Assembly (NCBI RefSeq): GCF_014332695.1
Contig: NZ_MBUA01000001.1
Location: 62,001 to 126,000 of the forward strand
Source: Flavihumibacter stibioxidans
Lineage (GTDB): Bacteria; Bacteroidota; Bacteroidia; Chitinophagales; Chitinophagaceae
Reading direction: 5' to 3'
Length of the DNA: 64,000 bases
Position 1 is the first letter of the stretch. Every line of letters starts with the position of its first letter. The notes under the pieces are model-generated. The model did not search any database. It had not been told where the DNA came from and was given only the letters and a program-made list of their open reading frames with translations. The translations under genes were made by a program, and so were the position numbers. Below, in pieces: positions 41,599 through 50,296 of the stretch.

Positions 41599-44082
41599 AT
41601 GAAAAAGACACTCGCTTTACTGACACTCGCTTTAACCACCTTATCCCTGGTGAGTCAGGCCCAAACCAAAACAGTTTCCCTCAGGGGAAATGTTACGGAT
41701 GGAGCAAGCAAACCAGCTGAAGCAGTTACCGTTAGCCTGCTGCACGCCAAAGATTCCTCTGTGGCCAAAATCCAGTCTACTGACAGGTCCGGGAAATACA
41801 GTTTCCTGGATCTGTCTGCAGGCAAATACCTGATCATGGTATCGGCAGTGGGCCATGAGAAATCCTATTCCGCCCACATTTCACTGGATGGCGACAAACC
41901 TGAGGTGGAAGTTCCGGCCATGCATCTGGTTACCGCCGGCAAGGAACTCGGTGCAGTTACCGTTACCTATCGTAAGCCATTTATCGAACAGAGGATTGAT
42001 AAAACAGTGTTGAATGTGGATGCTGCTGTGACCAACGTTGGCGCCACTGCACTGGAAGTGCTGGAAAAAGCACCCGGGGTAATGGTTGACAAGGATGGTA
42101 ATATCAGCCTGAAAGGGAAACAAAGTGTAATGGTAATGATGGATGGCCGTCCCACCTACCTGACCGGTGAACAGCTGGCCAGCCTGCTGAAATCCATGCC
42201 CGCCAGTAATATTGAACAGATAGAACTGGTAACCAATCCCTCCGCCAAATACGATGCATCAGGCAATTCCGGCATCATCAATATCAAGACCAAAAAGAAC
42301 AAGCAGAAAGGTTTCAACGGAAACCTGGCACTTAACTACGGCCAGGGGGCTTACTGGAAAACCAATAACAGCCTGAACCTGAACCTGCGTACCGGCAAAT
42401 TCAATTTTTTCGCCAATGGCGGATACAGCATCTGGAATACATACCAGGTACTGGATATCAAACGCAATTACAGGGATGCCGGCACCAAGGAACTGACTGC
42501 CATATTTGAGCAAAGCTCATTCATGAAAAATGACAACAGGAATTACAATATGAAGTTTGGTGCGGACTATTATCTTTCGAAAAAAACCACCCTCGGTATA
42601 GTTGGCAGCGGTAATTTTTCACCTGAAAAGTGGACCAACCGGAACACCAGCTATATGATGGATCCTCATTCTGTAACAGACTCTATGGTGCTGGCTGACG
42701 GTTATAGTGAGGACCTTTGGAAAAACAAAAGCATCAACCTGAATTTCCGTCACCAGTTTGATTCAACCGGCAGAGAACTTACCGCAGATGCCGATTTTAT
42801 CACCTATGGTTCCAACAGCAAGCAAAGATTTACCAATACCAACCTCGACGCTGACCAGACCCCGAAATATACCGAGCAACTTCGAGGCAGCATTCCGATT
42901 GATATCGATATTTATTCTGCCAAACTGGATTATACCCAGCCCCTGAAAAAAGGTGCCAAAATGGAAGCGGGATTAAAGACCAGTTTCGTAAATACCAATA
43001 ATACAGCTGACTATTCCAACCTGGGAAATAACGGCTGGGAAAATGATTACGATAAATCCAACCAGTTCCAGTATAAAGAGAACATTGTTGCAGGTTACCT
43101 GAATTACAGTACACAAATAAAGAAATTCGGTATCCAGGCCGGATTGAGGTATGAGCATACCCGTTACGAAGGCAAGCAATTCGGCAATCCGACCAAACCC
43201 GATTCATCTTTCAGCCGCAACTACGGAAGCATCTTCCCTACACTCTTCGTGAGTTATAAGGCAAATGAGAAGAATCAGCTGGCAGTTTCCTATGGCAGAA
43301 GGATCGACCGTCCGGCCTACCAGGACCTCAACCCATTCATGTTCTTCATCGACAAGTACACTTATGTTCGTGGTAACCCTTACCTGCAACCGCAGTTCAC
43401 CCACAATATTGAACTGACCCACACTTTCAAAAATTTCCTGACTACCACCCTGAACTATAGTTATACAAAGGATTATTTCAGTGAAACATTCTCACAGGGC
43501 AATCCGCAGTACAATGAACCGGAATATGCCACCATTGTACGCCAGGGAAATATTGGTTCCCGTCAGAACGCCGGTATGTCCATAAGTGCACAGGTGCCGG
43601 TTCAGAAGTGGTGGACAGCCATTCTTTACAGTAACTATAATTACAATGAATACAGCGGAACCCTGAACAATGAGGAAATAAAAGTATCTGCCGGAACCCT
43701 TATGTTCAATGTAAACAACCAGTTCAAATTCAACAAAGGCTGGAGCGCAGAACTGAGTGGCTGGTACCGCAGCAAAGGTGTGGAAGGACAGATACTTATC
43801 AACCCCATGGGTGCAGCATCAGCAGGCATTTCCAAACAAATCCTGAAAACCAAAGGAGCTTTGAAACTAAACATCCGTGATATGTTCTATACACAGAAGG
43901 TAAGCGGTAGCATGAATTTCCAGACCACGGAAGCAAGTTTCAACAACCGTCGTGATTCAAGAGTGGTAAACCTGTCGTTTACCTACCGTTTTGGCAAACC
44001 CATCAAAGGAGCACAGCCCAGAAGAAAAATCGGTGGTGCAGGCGATGAGCAGAACCGCGTAAAGATGGGCGGCAACAACTAA
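41599..44082 (+). CDS. Outer membrane beta-barrel protein with carboxypeptidase-like domain (TonB receptor-like), copy 1
   Basis: The 827-residue product has a signal peptide (1-21), a carboxypeptidase-regulatory-like Ig domain (about 26-105), a plug-like domain (about 115-225; VLEKAPGVMVDKDGNISLKGK) and a C-terminal barrel of the OMP_b-brl_3 class ending in YRFGK. A basic Gly-rich tail of about 25 residues follows (RRK-x-G-x-A-x-DEQNRV). Such proteins are TonB-receptor relatives with unknown ligands; SusD partners are absent here. It is a close paralogue of the next gene, separated by 250 bp with a hairpin, so each probably has its own transcript. Confidence 0.88.
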   Translation: MKKTLALLTLALTTLSLVSQAQTKTVSLRGNVTDGASKPAEAVTVSLLHAKDSSVAKIQSTDRSGKYSFLDLSAGKYLIMVSAVGHEKSYSAHISLDGDKPEVEVPAMHLVTAGKELGAVTVTYRKPFIEQRIDKTVLNVDAAVTNVGATALEVLEKAPGVMVDKDGNISLKGKQSVMVMMDGRPTYLTGEQLASLLKSMPASNIEQIELVTNPSAKYDASGNSGIINIKTKKNKQKGFNGNLALNYGQGAYWKTNNSLNLNLRTGKFNFFANGGYSIWNTYQVLDIKRNYRDAGTKELTAIFEQSSFMKNDNRNYNMKFGADYYLSKKTTLGIVGSGNFSPEKWTNRNTSYMMDPHSVTDSMVLADGYSEDLWKNKSINLNFRHQFDSTGRELTADADFITYGSNSKQRFTNTNLDADQTPKYTEQLRGSIPIDIDIYSAKLDYTQPLKKGAKMEAGLKTSFVNTNNTADYSNLGNNGWENDYDKSNQFQYKENIVAGYLNYSTQIKKFGIQAGLRYEHTRYEGKQFGNPTKPDSSFSRNYGSIFPTLFVSYKANEKNQLAVSYGRRIDRPAYQDLNPFMFFIDKYTYVRGNPYLQPQFTHNIELTHTFKNFLTTTLNYSYTKDYFSETFSQGNPQYNEPEYATIVRQGNIGSRQNAGMSISAQVPVQKWWTAILYSNYNYNEYSGTLNNEEIKVSAGTLMFNVNNQFKFNKGWSAELSGWYRSKGVEGQILINPMGAASAGISKQILKTKGALKLNIRDMFYTQKVSGSMNFQTTEASFNNRRDSRVVNLSFTYRFGKPIKGAQPRRKIGGAGDEQNRVKMGGNN

Positions 44083-44167
44083 AGAAAGAAGTAAACGATT
44101 GAAGAAATCACCTTCATCATATTTTCCATTGATCATTAAACCTTTCCTTTTCAAACAGCCAGTTACA

Positions 44168-44198
44168 ACGGCCTGTCCCGATTCAGGGCAGGTCGTTT
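44168..44198 (+). terminator. Hairpin between the two barrel genes
   Basis: An 8-bp stem ACGGCCTG/CAGGTCGT (one G-T pair), extended by three G-C pairs past a one-base bulge, with a 6-nt loop. It is followed by TT and an A/T-rich stretch; a plausible but weak terminator. Confidence 0.5.
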
Positions 44199-44332
44199 AA
44201 CAAATCTTTTACGCACAAGATAAGTTCAATACGTATTCTTTCGTACTTGATTTTGACCGCCTGAAACAATTCGCTTTTCACCTACCCGAAGCTTGTGGAA
44301 TTTTACATTCATAAACCTTACAACCTTTCCTG

Positions 44333-46792
44333 ATGAAAAATATTTACACCTTGTTCTTTCTGCTAATAGCAACCACCAGCGTGGTTTTTGCGCAATCAGC
44401 AGGTATTCTGAAAGGACAGCTTTCAGATTCAAAGGGAGCCGCCATTGAAGCTGCTACCATCTCTGTATTAAATGCAGCAGATAAAAAACTGGTGAAGATT
44501 ACCACCTCCGATAAGGAGGGTAAATTTGAACTCAACAACCTGGCGGACGGCGAATACCTGGTGCAGATTTCTGCCATGGGATTCAACACCTTCAACAGTG
44601 CAGTTCAAACCATAAAAGCAGGTCAGGAAACCATCCTGGGAACCCTGAAGCTGGAACCGGCAAGTGCCGATCTTAAAGCAGTTACAGTTACAGCAAGGAA
44701 GGCTATGGTGGAAGTGAAGGCCGATAAAACAGTTGTAAATGTGGATGCTTTCATTTCCAATGCGGGTGGTACCGCCCTGGAAGTGCTGGAAAAATCCCCT
44801 GGCATTTCAGTTGACCGGGATGGGAATATCAGCCTGAAAGGCAAGCAGGGCGTTATTGTGCTGATAGATGGCAAGCAGACTTACCTGGGAGGCCAGGACC
44901 TGGCAAACTACCTGCGTAACACCCCCTCCAACCAGTTGGAAACAGTGGAGATCATGACCCAGCCTTCCGCCAAATTTGACGCCTCCGGAAACAGCGGTAT
45001 TATTAATATCCGTACCAAAAAAGGCAGGCAGAACGGCTTTAACGGATCCGTAAACCTGGGTTATATCCAGGGCGTTTATCCCAAGTCCTCCAACAGCCTC
45101 AACCTGAACTATAAAAAGGATAAGATCTCTGTTTTCAGTACCCTGAGTTATTCTTATTGGCAGGGATTCAACTCCCTCAACCTGGACCGTAAATTCAGGG
45201 TTAAGGACAGCGATGACCTTTCGGCGGTCTTCGACCAGAAAACAGATGGTGGCTTCAACAGCACAAATGCCGGCCTGAGGGTTGGAGCAGACTACCAGAT
45301 CGATAAAAACACTTCTTTGGGTGTGCAGGTGAATGGCACTTATAACCCGCGTAATTTCATGGCAGACAGCCGGGCAGATATTTATGATGGGAAGGGACTG
45401 CTTGATTCATCCAACCGTGCGTTTAGCGAGAACACCGACAAGTGGAAAAACTATGGCGCAAACCTGAACTTCCGCAAAAAGCTTGATACCACCGGACGGG
45501 AAATATCTGCTGACCTGGATTATATCTGGTACGGTTCGAAGGCAAAACAAACATCAGACAACTATACTTTTTACCAGCCGGGTAACATCCTGACAGATTC
45601 ATTCCTCCTGAAAGGGGACCTTCCTTCCGATATCAGGATATACAGTGCCAAGGTCGATTATGTACATCCTTTGGGAAAGGCCGGCAAAATTGAGGCCGGT
45701 GTAAAAAGCAGTTATGTAAAAACAGATAATGATGCCCGTTATACCACCTGGGATGCCGACAGCAAAACCTGGGAAATAGACCAAAGCCGCAGCAACCATT
45801 TCCTTTACGAGGAAAATATCAACGCGGTATATGTAAACTACAACCGGGAATTCAAAAAATGGTCCCTGCAGACAGGACTGCGAATGGAGCATACCAACGC
45901 TAAGGGTAAGCAGCTATCAAACAACGAAAGCTTCAAGCGTGATTATGTGCAGTTATTTCCAACCGCATTTGCCAGCTATAAACTGAACGACAAAAACCAG
46001 TTGAACGCTTCCTACGGAAGAAGGATAGAAAGACCCAATTATAAGGACATGAACCCGTTCCAGTATTTCCTGGACCAGTATACCTACCAGGCGGGTAACC
46101 CTTATCTCCAGCCGCAGTTCAGTCACAACATAGAATTTTCGCACAATTACAAAGGCGTATTGAATACCACACTGAACTATACCATGACCACCGACATCAT
46201 TAATGATATCCTGAAACAGAACGACTCCACCAAAGTCACTTTCCAGACAAAGGAGAACATTGCAAAAAGAAGGAATATCGGTCTTGCCATCAGTTACAAC
46301 CAGCCACTGACCAAGTGGTGGACAGTGTCAGTATTCGGCAATATATTCCACAACCAGTTTGAAGGCATGGTCAATAACCTGCCCCTGGATGCAGGTTTCA
46401 CTTCCTTCATGGGCAACATTAACAACCAGTTCAAATTCGGAAAATCATGGGGTGGCGAAATCAGCGGCTTTTACCGGAGTAAAGCCCAGGAAGCCGGCAT
46501 CCTGATCGCAAAACCGATGGGGATGTTTTCGTTCGGCCTCTCCAAACAGGTGCTGAAAACAAAGGGTACAATCAAACTGTCTGTGAGCGATCCCTTCAGG
46601 CTCATGAAATTCAGGGGTGAGACAGTATTCGGTCCGATTGATACCAAGATCAATGCACAATGGGACAACAGGAGGGTGGCCCTGAATTTCTCCTACCGTT
46701 TTGGCAAACTGCAGAACGGTGGTCCCCAGCGCAGGAAATCCGGCAGTGCAACAGATGAACAAAACCGTGTCGGCAGCGGCAACCAGCAATAA
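44333..46792 (+). CDS. Outer membrane beta-barrel protein with carboxypeptidase-like domain (TonB receptor-like), copy 2
   Basis: The 819-residue product repeats the design of its upstream neighbour: signal peptide (1-20), carboxypeptidase-regulatory-like domain (about 23-105), plug with VLEKSPGISVDRDGNISLKGK-type core, and an OMP_b-brl_3 barrel. Long blocks are shared, including NASYGRRIERP versus VSYGRRIDRP and QYTYQAGNPYLQPQFSHN versus KYTYVRGNPYLQPQFTHN. The tail after YRFGK again carries RRK-x-G-x-A-x-DEQNRV. Ligand unknown. A tandem duplication with divergence is the simplest origin. Confidence 0.88.
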   Translation: MKNIYTLFFLLIATTSVVFAQSAGILKGQLSDSKGAAIEAATISVLNAADKKLVKITTSDKEGKFELNNLADGEYLVQISAMGFNTFNSAVQTIKAGQETILGTLKLEPASADLKAVTVTARKAMVEVKADKTVVNVDAFISNAGGTALEVLEKSPGISVDRDGNISLKGKQGVIVLIDGKQTYLGGQDLANYLRNTPSNQLETVEIMTQPSAKFDASGNSGIINIRTKKGRQNGFNGSVNLGYIQGVYPKSSNSLNLNYKKDKISVFSTLSYSYWQGFNSLNLDRKFRVKDSDDLSAVFDQKTDGGFNSTNAGLRVGADYQIDKNTSLGVQVNGTYNPRNFMADSRADIYDGKGLLDSSNRAFSENTDKWKNYGANLNFRKKLDTTGREISADLDYIWYGSKAKQTSDNYTFYQPGNILTDSFLLKGDLPSDIRIYSAKVDYVHPLGKAGKIEAGVKSSYVKTDNDARYTTWDADSKTWEIDQSRSNHFLYEENINAVYVNYNREFKKWSLQTGLRMEHTNAKGKQLSNNESFKRDYVQLFPTAFASYKLNDKNQLNASYGRRIERPNYKDMNPFQYFLDQYTYQAGNPYLQPQFSHNIEFSHNYKGVLNTTLNYTMTTDIINDILKQNDSTKVTFQTKENIAKRRNIGLAISYNQPLTKWWTVSVFGNIFHNQFEGMVNNLPLDAGFTSFMGNINNQFKFGKSWGGEISGFYRSKAQEAGILIAKPMGMFSFGLSKQVLKTKGTIKLSVSDPFRLMKFRGETVFGPIDTKINAQWDNRRVALNFSYRFGKLQNGGPQRRKSGSATDEQNRVGSGNQQ

Positions 46793-46824
46793 TTTTTCTC
46801 TATGAGTGTTAGTTTAAGGTTCAG

Positions 46825-46850
46825 ACGTCCTGTTTCTACAGGACGTTTTT
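46825..46850 (+). terminator. Terminator of the second barrel gene
   Basis: A perfect 9-bp stem ACGTCCTGT/ACAGGACGT with a TTCT loop is followed by TTTTCTATTTTTG, whose distal part also forms the yajQ -7 element. Confidence 0.82.
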
Positions 46851-46851
46851 C

Positions 46852-46859
46852 TATTTTTG
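46852..46859 (+). promoter_or_regulatory. Candidate -7 element for yajQ
   Basis: TATTTTTG fits TAnnTTTG and lies 17 nt before the ATG. It overlaps the T tract of the upstream terminator. Confidence 0.45.
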
Positions 46860-46876
46860 CCGGGTAAAACTTTATT

Positions 46877-47371
46877 ATGCCATCATTTGATATCGTCAGC
46901 AAGGTTGATATCCAGACACTGGACAACGCTATTAATACTGTGAAAAAGGAAATCACCAACCGTTTTGATTTCAAGGATTCACACGTCCAGATTGAACTGA
47001 ATAAAAAGGATTATACCGTTACCCTGGAAGTGGAAAGTGATATGAAACTAAACCAGGTGACCGATGTTATGATCAGCCGCACCATCAAGCAGGGGCTGGA
47101 TGCCAATATCTATGATTTTGAGGCAAAAGAGGCTTACCAGAGCGGTAAACTCTGGAAAAAGGAAATACCGGTCCGCAATGGCCTGAAACAGGAGGATGCC
47201 AAAAAGATCGTGAAACTCATTAAAGACTCGGGACTGAAAGTGCAGCCGGCCATAATGGATGATATCGTAAGGGTAACTGCCAAGAAAATTGACGACCTTC
47301 AGGCGGTGATCCAGGCCAGCAAAACCTGGGGACTGAATTTCCCCCTGCAGTATATAAATATGAAAAGCTGA
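46877..47371 (+). CDS. yajQ: YajQ family nucleotide-binding protein
   Basis: The 164-residue product matches YajQ along its length: MPSFDIVSKVD start, DNAINTVKKEITNRFDFKDS, LEVESDMKLNQVTDVM, and the second alpha/beta subdomain KIVKLIKDSGLKVQ with RVTAKKIDDLQAVI. YajQ relatives bind cyclic di-GMP or other nucleotides, and in Xanthomonas one acts as a c-di-GMP effector; in Bacteroidota the role is unknown. It is a single gene with a promoter-like element in the preceding terminator. Confidence 0.93.
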   Translation: MPSFDIVSKVDIQTLDNAINTVKKEITNRFDFKDSHVQIELNKKDYTVTLEVESDMKLNQVTDVMISRTIKQGLDANIYDFEAKEAYQSGKLWKKEIPVRNGLKQEDAKKIVKLIKDSGLKVQPAIMDDIVRVTAKKIDDLQAVIQASKTWGLNFPLQYINMKS

Positions 47372-47411
47372 TTATCAGCCGATTGCGCCGGAAAGCTTTT
47401 TTTCATATTCC

Positions 47412-47442
47412 TTGGGAAATCCACAGGAATACGCTAATTTTG
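47412..47442 (+). promoter_or_regulatory. Promoter of rpmE2 (Bacteroidota -33/-7 type)
   Basis: TTG at 47412-47414 and TAATTTTG at 47435-47442 are 20 nt apart, as for pdhB. This predicts a leader of about 50 nt before the ribosomal gene. Confidence 0.7.
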
Positions 47443-47501
47443 CACTTCCATAAAATTAAAAACAGTACGGCAAAATCCGTACGGCCTTAAAAATAGCAGT
47501 T

Positions 47502-47750
47502 ATGAAACAAGGTATCCATCCGCAGAATTATCGCTTCGTAGTGTTCAAGGACATGAGTAATGGTTTTTCTTTCCTGAGCAAATCTACCGCCAACACAAAA
47601 GAAACCATTCAGTGGGAAGACGGTAACGAGTATCCGCTGATCAAGCTGGAAATCTCCAACACTTCGCATCCTTTCTTTACTGGTAAGAATGTTATGCTGG
47701 ATACAGCAGGACGTATCGACAAGTTCAAAAAGAAATACGCAAAGAAATAA
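47502..47750 (+). CDS. rpmE2: Ribosomal protein L31 type B
   Basis: The 82-residue product is a type B L31: [38 protein letters not shown] and the terminal [16 protein letters not shown]. It lacks the CxxC zinc motif of type A L31, so it does not need zinc. It bridges the two ribosomal subunits at the central protuberance. It has a good promoter, a 50-60 nt leader and a strong terminator immediately downstream. Confidence 0.97.
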   Translation: MKQGIHPQNYRFVVFKDMSNGFSFLSKSTANTKETIQWEDGNEYPLIKLEISNTSHPFFTGKNVMLDTAGRIDKFKKKYAKK

Positions 47751-47751
47751 G

Positions 47752-47783
47752 AAAAAAAGCCGGCACCAGCCGGCCTTTTTTTT
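47752..47783 (+). terminator. Terminator of rpmE2
   Basis: A 6-bp GCCGGC stem with an ACCA loop is flanked by seven A and eight T, directly after the stop codon. Confidence 0.88.
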
Positions 47784-47831
47784 GGGTCACAGAGAAATTT
47801 CTCTATCACCCAAATTCTCTACCTTTATTTC

Positions 47832-49019
47832 ATGCAATGCATTATTTTTTCTGAAGAATATTGTCGCCCTGAAAACCTTTTCCCTTTCACCCTGACAAGG
47901 CGCATGCAGGATATCAGGATCGGTATTCTGACCATCCGGGAAAAATGGGAAAAGATACTGAACCTTCCATCCTTCGACAGGTGGGAGGGCGATTATAAGG
48001 AAAGTGACCGTTCCCTGGTCATTGATTCTGGCATTGAGGAGGGTAATTACCTGCTCGTACATGCGAACATTATCCCAACTGATTCACTGATTGCGGCGGT
48101 AAAAAAACTTCAGAAAGGCGAATTGCTGGTGCATCCGGATGCCGGAGCCATAGCCATGCATTTCACCAAAGAGGAAGTTACCGGGCTGCATAAGATTAAA
48201 GTTCATAATACCCTCGCATTTGAAGAGGATATTTTTTGTGTGAACAATCCCTGGGACCTTTTCAAACTCAATGACCTCGCCCTGAGACTGGATTTTGAAC
48301 TGATGACCCGGGGTCGCAGGTCTGCCCCCATCAGTGCCACCAACCGAATCACCAATCCCGAACAGGTATTCCTGGAAGAAGGTGCAGAAATGGAACATTG
48401 CATCATCAATGCTGCTATGGGTCCGGTTTATATTGGAAAAGACGCCCAGCTAATGGAAGGCTGCTGCATTAGGGGACCATTGTCAGTTGGAGAAAATTCT
48501 GTTATAAAAATGGGTGCAAAAATATACGGCGCCACCACCATCGGACCCTATTGCCTGGCCGGTGGTGAAATCAAGAACAGCATCCTGATGGGTTATTCGC
48601 ACAAGGCCCATGATGGTTACCTGGGAGATGCCATCATTGGCGAATGGTGCAATCTGGGAGCAGGCACATCTGCATCCAATATTAAAAACAATGCCGGCCA
48701 GGTAATGGTCTATCACCCTGCCAGTGAAGGCGGCCGTGGATTGGCCGGAATGAAATGCGGTCTGATAATGGGCGATTACAGCAGGTCTGCCATAAACACT
48801 TCCTTCAATACGGGATCCGTTGTAGGGGTTTCCTGCAGTGTATTCGGCAATGGACTCCTGCCAAAATATATTCCCAATTTTTCATGGGGGGCTGAAGGTG
48901 TACGCAAATATGAGTTTGATAAGTCCTTAAGGGATATCAGAAACTGGAAAGCACTGAAAGGCATGGACCTGGAGCCAAGGGAAGAGAATATTCTGAAATA
49001 TATTTACGATAATTTTTAA
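47832..49019 (+). CDS. Alternative GlmU-like protein (hexapeptide acetyltransferase with degenerate N-terminus)
   Basis: The 395-residue product matches the Bacteroidota-specific GlmU family (alternative GlmU). The N-terminal region has LFPFTLTRRMQDIRIGILTIREKWE but no GxGTRM pyrophosphorylase signature; the C-terminal half is a left-handed beta-helix of hexapeptide repeats (about 190-340) with HKAHDGYLGDAIIGEWCNLGAGTSASN. It probably supplies UDP-GlcNAc or acetylates a sugar 1-phosphate in cell-wall or LPS precursor synthesis. It is 15 nt upstream of tpiA in an apparent operon with the hemerythrin and GT9 genes. Confidence 0.87.
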   Translation: MQCIIFSEEYCRPENLFPFTLTRRMQDIRIGILTIREKWEKILNLPSFDRWEGDYKESDRSLVIDSGIEEGNYLLVHANIIPTDSLIAAVKKLQKGELLVHPDAGAIAMHFTKEEVTGLHKIKVHNTLAFEEDIFCVNNPWDLFKLNDLALRLDFELMTRGRRSAPISATNRITNPEQVFLEEGAEMEHCIINAAMGPVYIGKDAQLMEGCCIRGPLSVGENSVIKMGAKIYGATTIGPYCLAGGEIKNSILMGYSHKAHDGYLGDAIIGEWCNLGAGTSASNIKNNAGQVMVYHPASEGGRGLAGMKCGLIMGDYSRSAINTSFNTGSVVGVSCSVFGNGLLPKYIPNFSWGAEGVRKYEFDKSLRDIRNWKALKGMDLEPREENILKYIYDNF

Positions 49020-49034
49020 ACCAATACCAATCGA

Positions 49035-49796
49035 ATGAGAAAGCAAATTGCAGCGGCGAACTGGAAAATGAATCTGACCTACCAGCAGGGTGAAAAACTC
49101 CTGAATGATATCCTGAAAGCCAAACTGCAACCGGAAGGACATCAGCAAGTAATCTTTACCGTACCTTTTCCGTACCTGATCATGGCCAGCAGTGAAGTTG
49201 CCAACGAACCCAACTTTGCCGTTGCTGCCCAAAACTGCTATCATAAAAAATCTGGTGCATTTACTGGTGAAGTTTCAGTTGAAATGCTTCAATCCATCGG
49301 AATCCGTTACTGTGTGATCGGGCACAGCGAAAGAAGGGAATATTTCGGGGAAACCAATGAACAGCTGGCAGAGAAAACCAATCTCCTGCTGGAGCACAAT
49401 ATCCAGCCGATCTTCTGTTGTGGGGAGCCGCTTGCCATACGGGAAGCCGGCACACAAAATGACTATGTGGAAAGCCAGATTGCAGCTTCCCTTTTCCATC
49501 TTTCTCCCGAGCAGCTCGAAAAAGTGATCATTGCGTATGAACCCATCTGGGCCATCGGAACAGGAAAGACCGCAACAGCAGCACAGGCACAGGAAATGCA
49601 TGCACATATCAGGGGTGTGATTGCGGCCAGATACGGTTCTGCCATTGCAGCCAATATATCAATCCTATATGGCGGAAGTGTAAAAGGCGCCAACGCCAGC
49701 GAAATATTTGCCGGTGAAGATGTGGATGGTGGCCTGGTTGGAGGAGCTTCACTTATTGCAGATGATTTCATTGCCATTATCAAGGCACTTAAATAA
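49035..49796 (+). CDS. tpiA: Triosephosphate isomerase
   Basis: The 253-residue product is a complete TIM barrel: Lys11 in AAANWKMN, electrophilic His in VIGHSERRE, catalytic Glu in AYEPIWAIGTGKTA (the flexible loop follows) and the phosphate-binding ILYGGSVKGANA. It interconverts dihydroxyacetone phosphate and glyceraldehyde 3-phosphate. It follows the GlmU-like gene by 15 nt and precedes the hemerythrin gene by 6 nt, so the three are probably cotranscribed. Confidence 0.97.
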   Translation: MRKQIAAANWKMNLTYQQGEKLLNDILKAKLQPEGHQQVIFTVPFPYLIMASSEVANEPNFAVAAQNCYHKKSGAFTGEVSVEMLQSIGIRYCVIGHSERREYFGETNEQLAEKTNLLLEHNIQPIFCCGEPLAIREAGTQNDYVESQIAASLFHLSPEQLEKVIIAYEPIWAIGTGKTATAAQAQEMHAHIRGVIAARYGSAIAANISILYGGSVKGANASEIFAGEDVDGGLVGGASLIADDFIAIIKALK

Positions 49797-49802
49797 TTGA
49801 TT

Positions 49803-50270
49803 ATGCAAAGAGCGGATGTATTACAACCATTATCAAGACAGCATAAAGCCGCATTAATGACCTGTTTGCTGATCCGGAAAGGGATCAGCAAACAGGCATC
49901 CGTTGCAGTAATGACCGATTTTTTTCTGCAATGCTGGGAGAAGGACCTTGCCCCCCATTTCAAGGAGGAGGAAGAACAAATCATACCCCTCCTGCAAAAA
50001 CACGAAGCAGGGAAACCCCTTGCAGATACTATCCTGCGGGATCACGACCTCATCAGAACTGCCATCACCCACCTTAGCCAGGCCCATGTAAATGAGCGCC
50101 TGCTGGAAGACCTGGCTGATCAGCTTGAACAGCATGTACGGTATGAAGAACGCATCGTTTTTCAATCAATGCAGGAATTCATTCCTGCACAACAACTTCT
50201 ACAACTGAAAATTCACGAAGACGACCACCAGCCTGTTTGTAATCTTTATTCCAACCATTTCTGGGAATAG
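49803..50270 (+). CDS. Hemerythrin HHE domain protein
   Basis: The 155-residue product is a four-helix hemerythrin-like domain: LSRQHKAALM, HFKEEEEQIIPLL, LRDHDLIRTAI and EQHVRYEERIVF provide the His/Glu/Asp iron ligands. Such proteins bind a di-iron centre and handle oxygen, nitric oxide or iron. ATG 49803 is preferred over an in-frame TTG two codons earlier. Six nucleotides separate it from the tpiA stop and 26 nt separate it from the GT9 gene. Confidence 0.87.
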   Translation: MQRADVLQPLSRQHKAALMTCLLIRKGISKQASVAVMTDFFLQCWEKDLAPHFKEEEEQIIPLLQKHEAGKPLADTILRDHDLIRTAITHLSQAHVNERLLEDLADQLEQHVRYEERIVFQSMQEFIPAQQLLQLKIHEDDHQPVCNLYSNHFWE

Positions 50271-50296
50271 GCCTACGGCCATAATATATTTGTACC

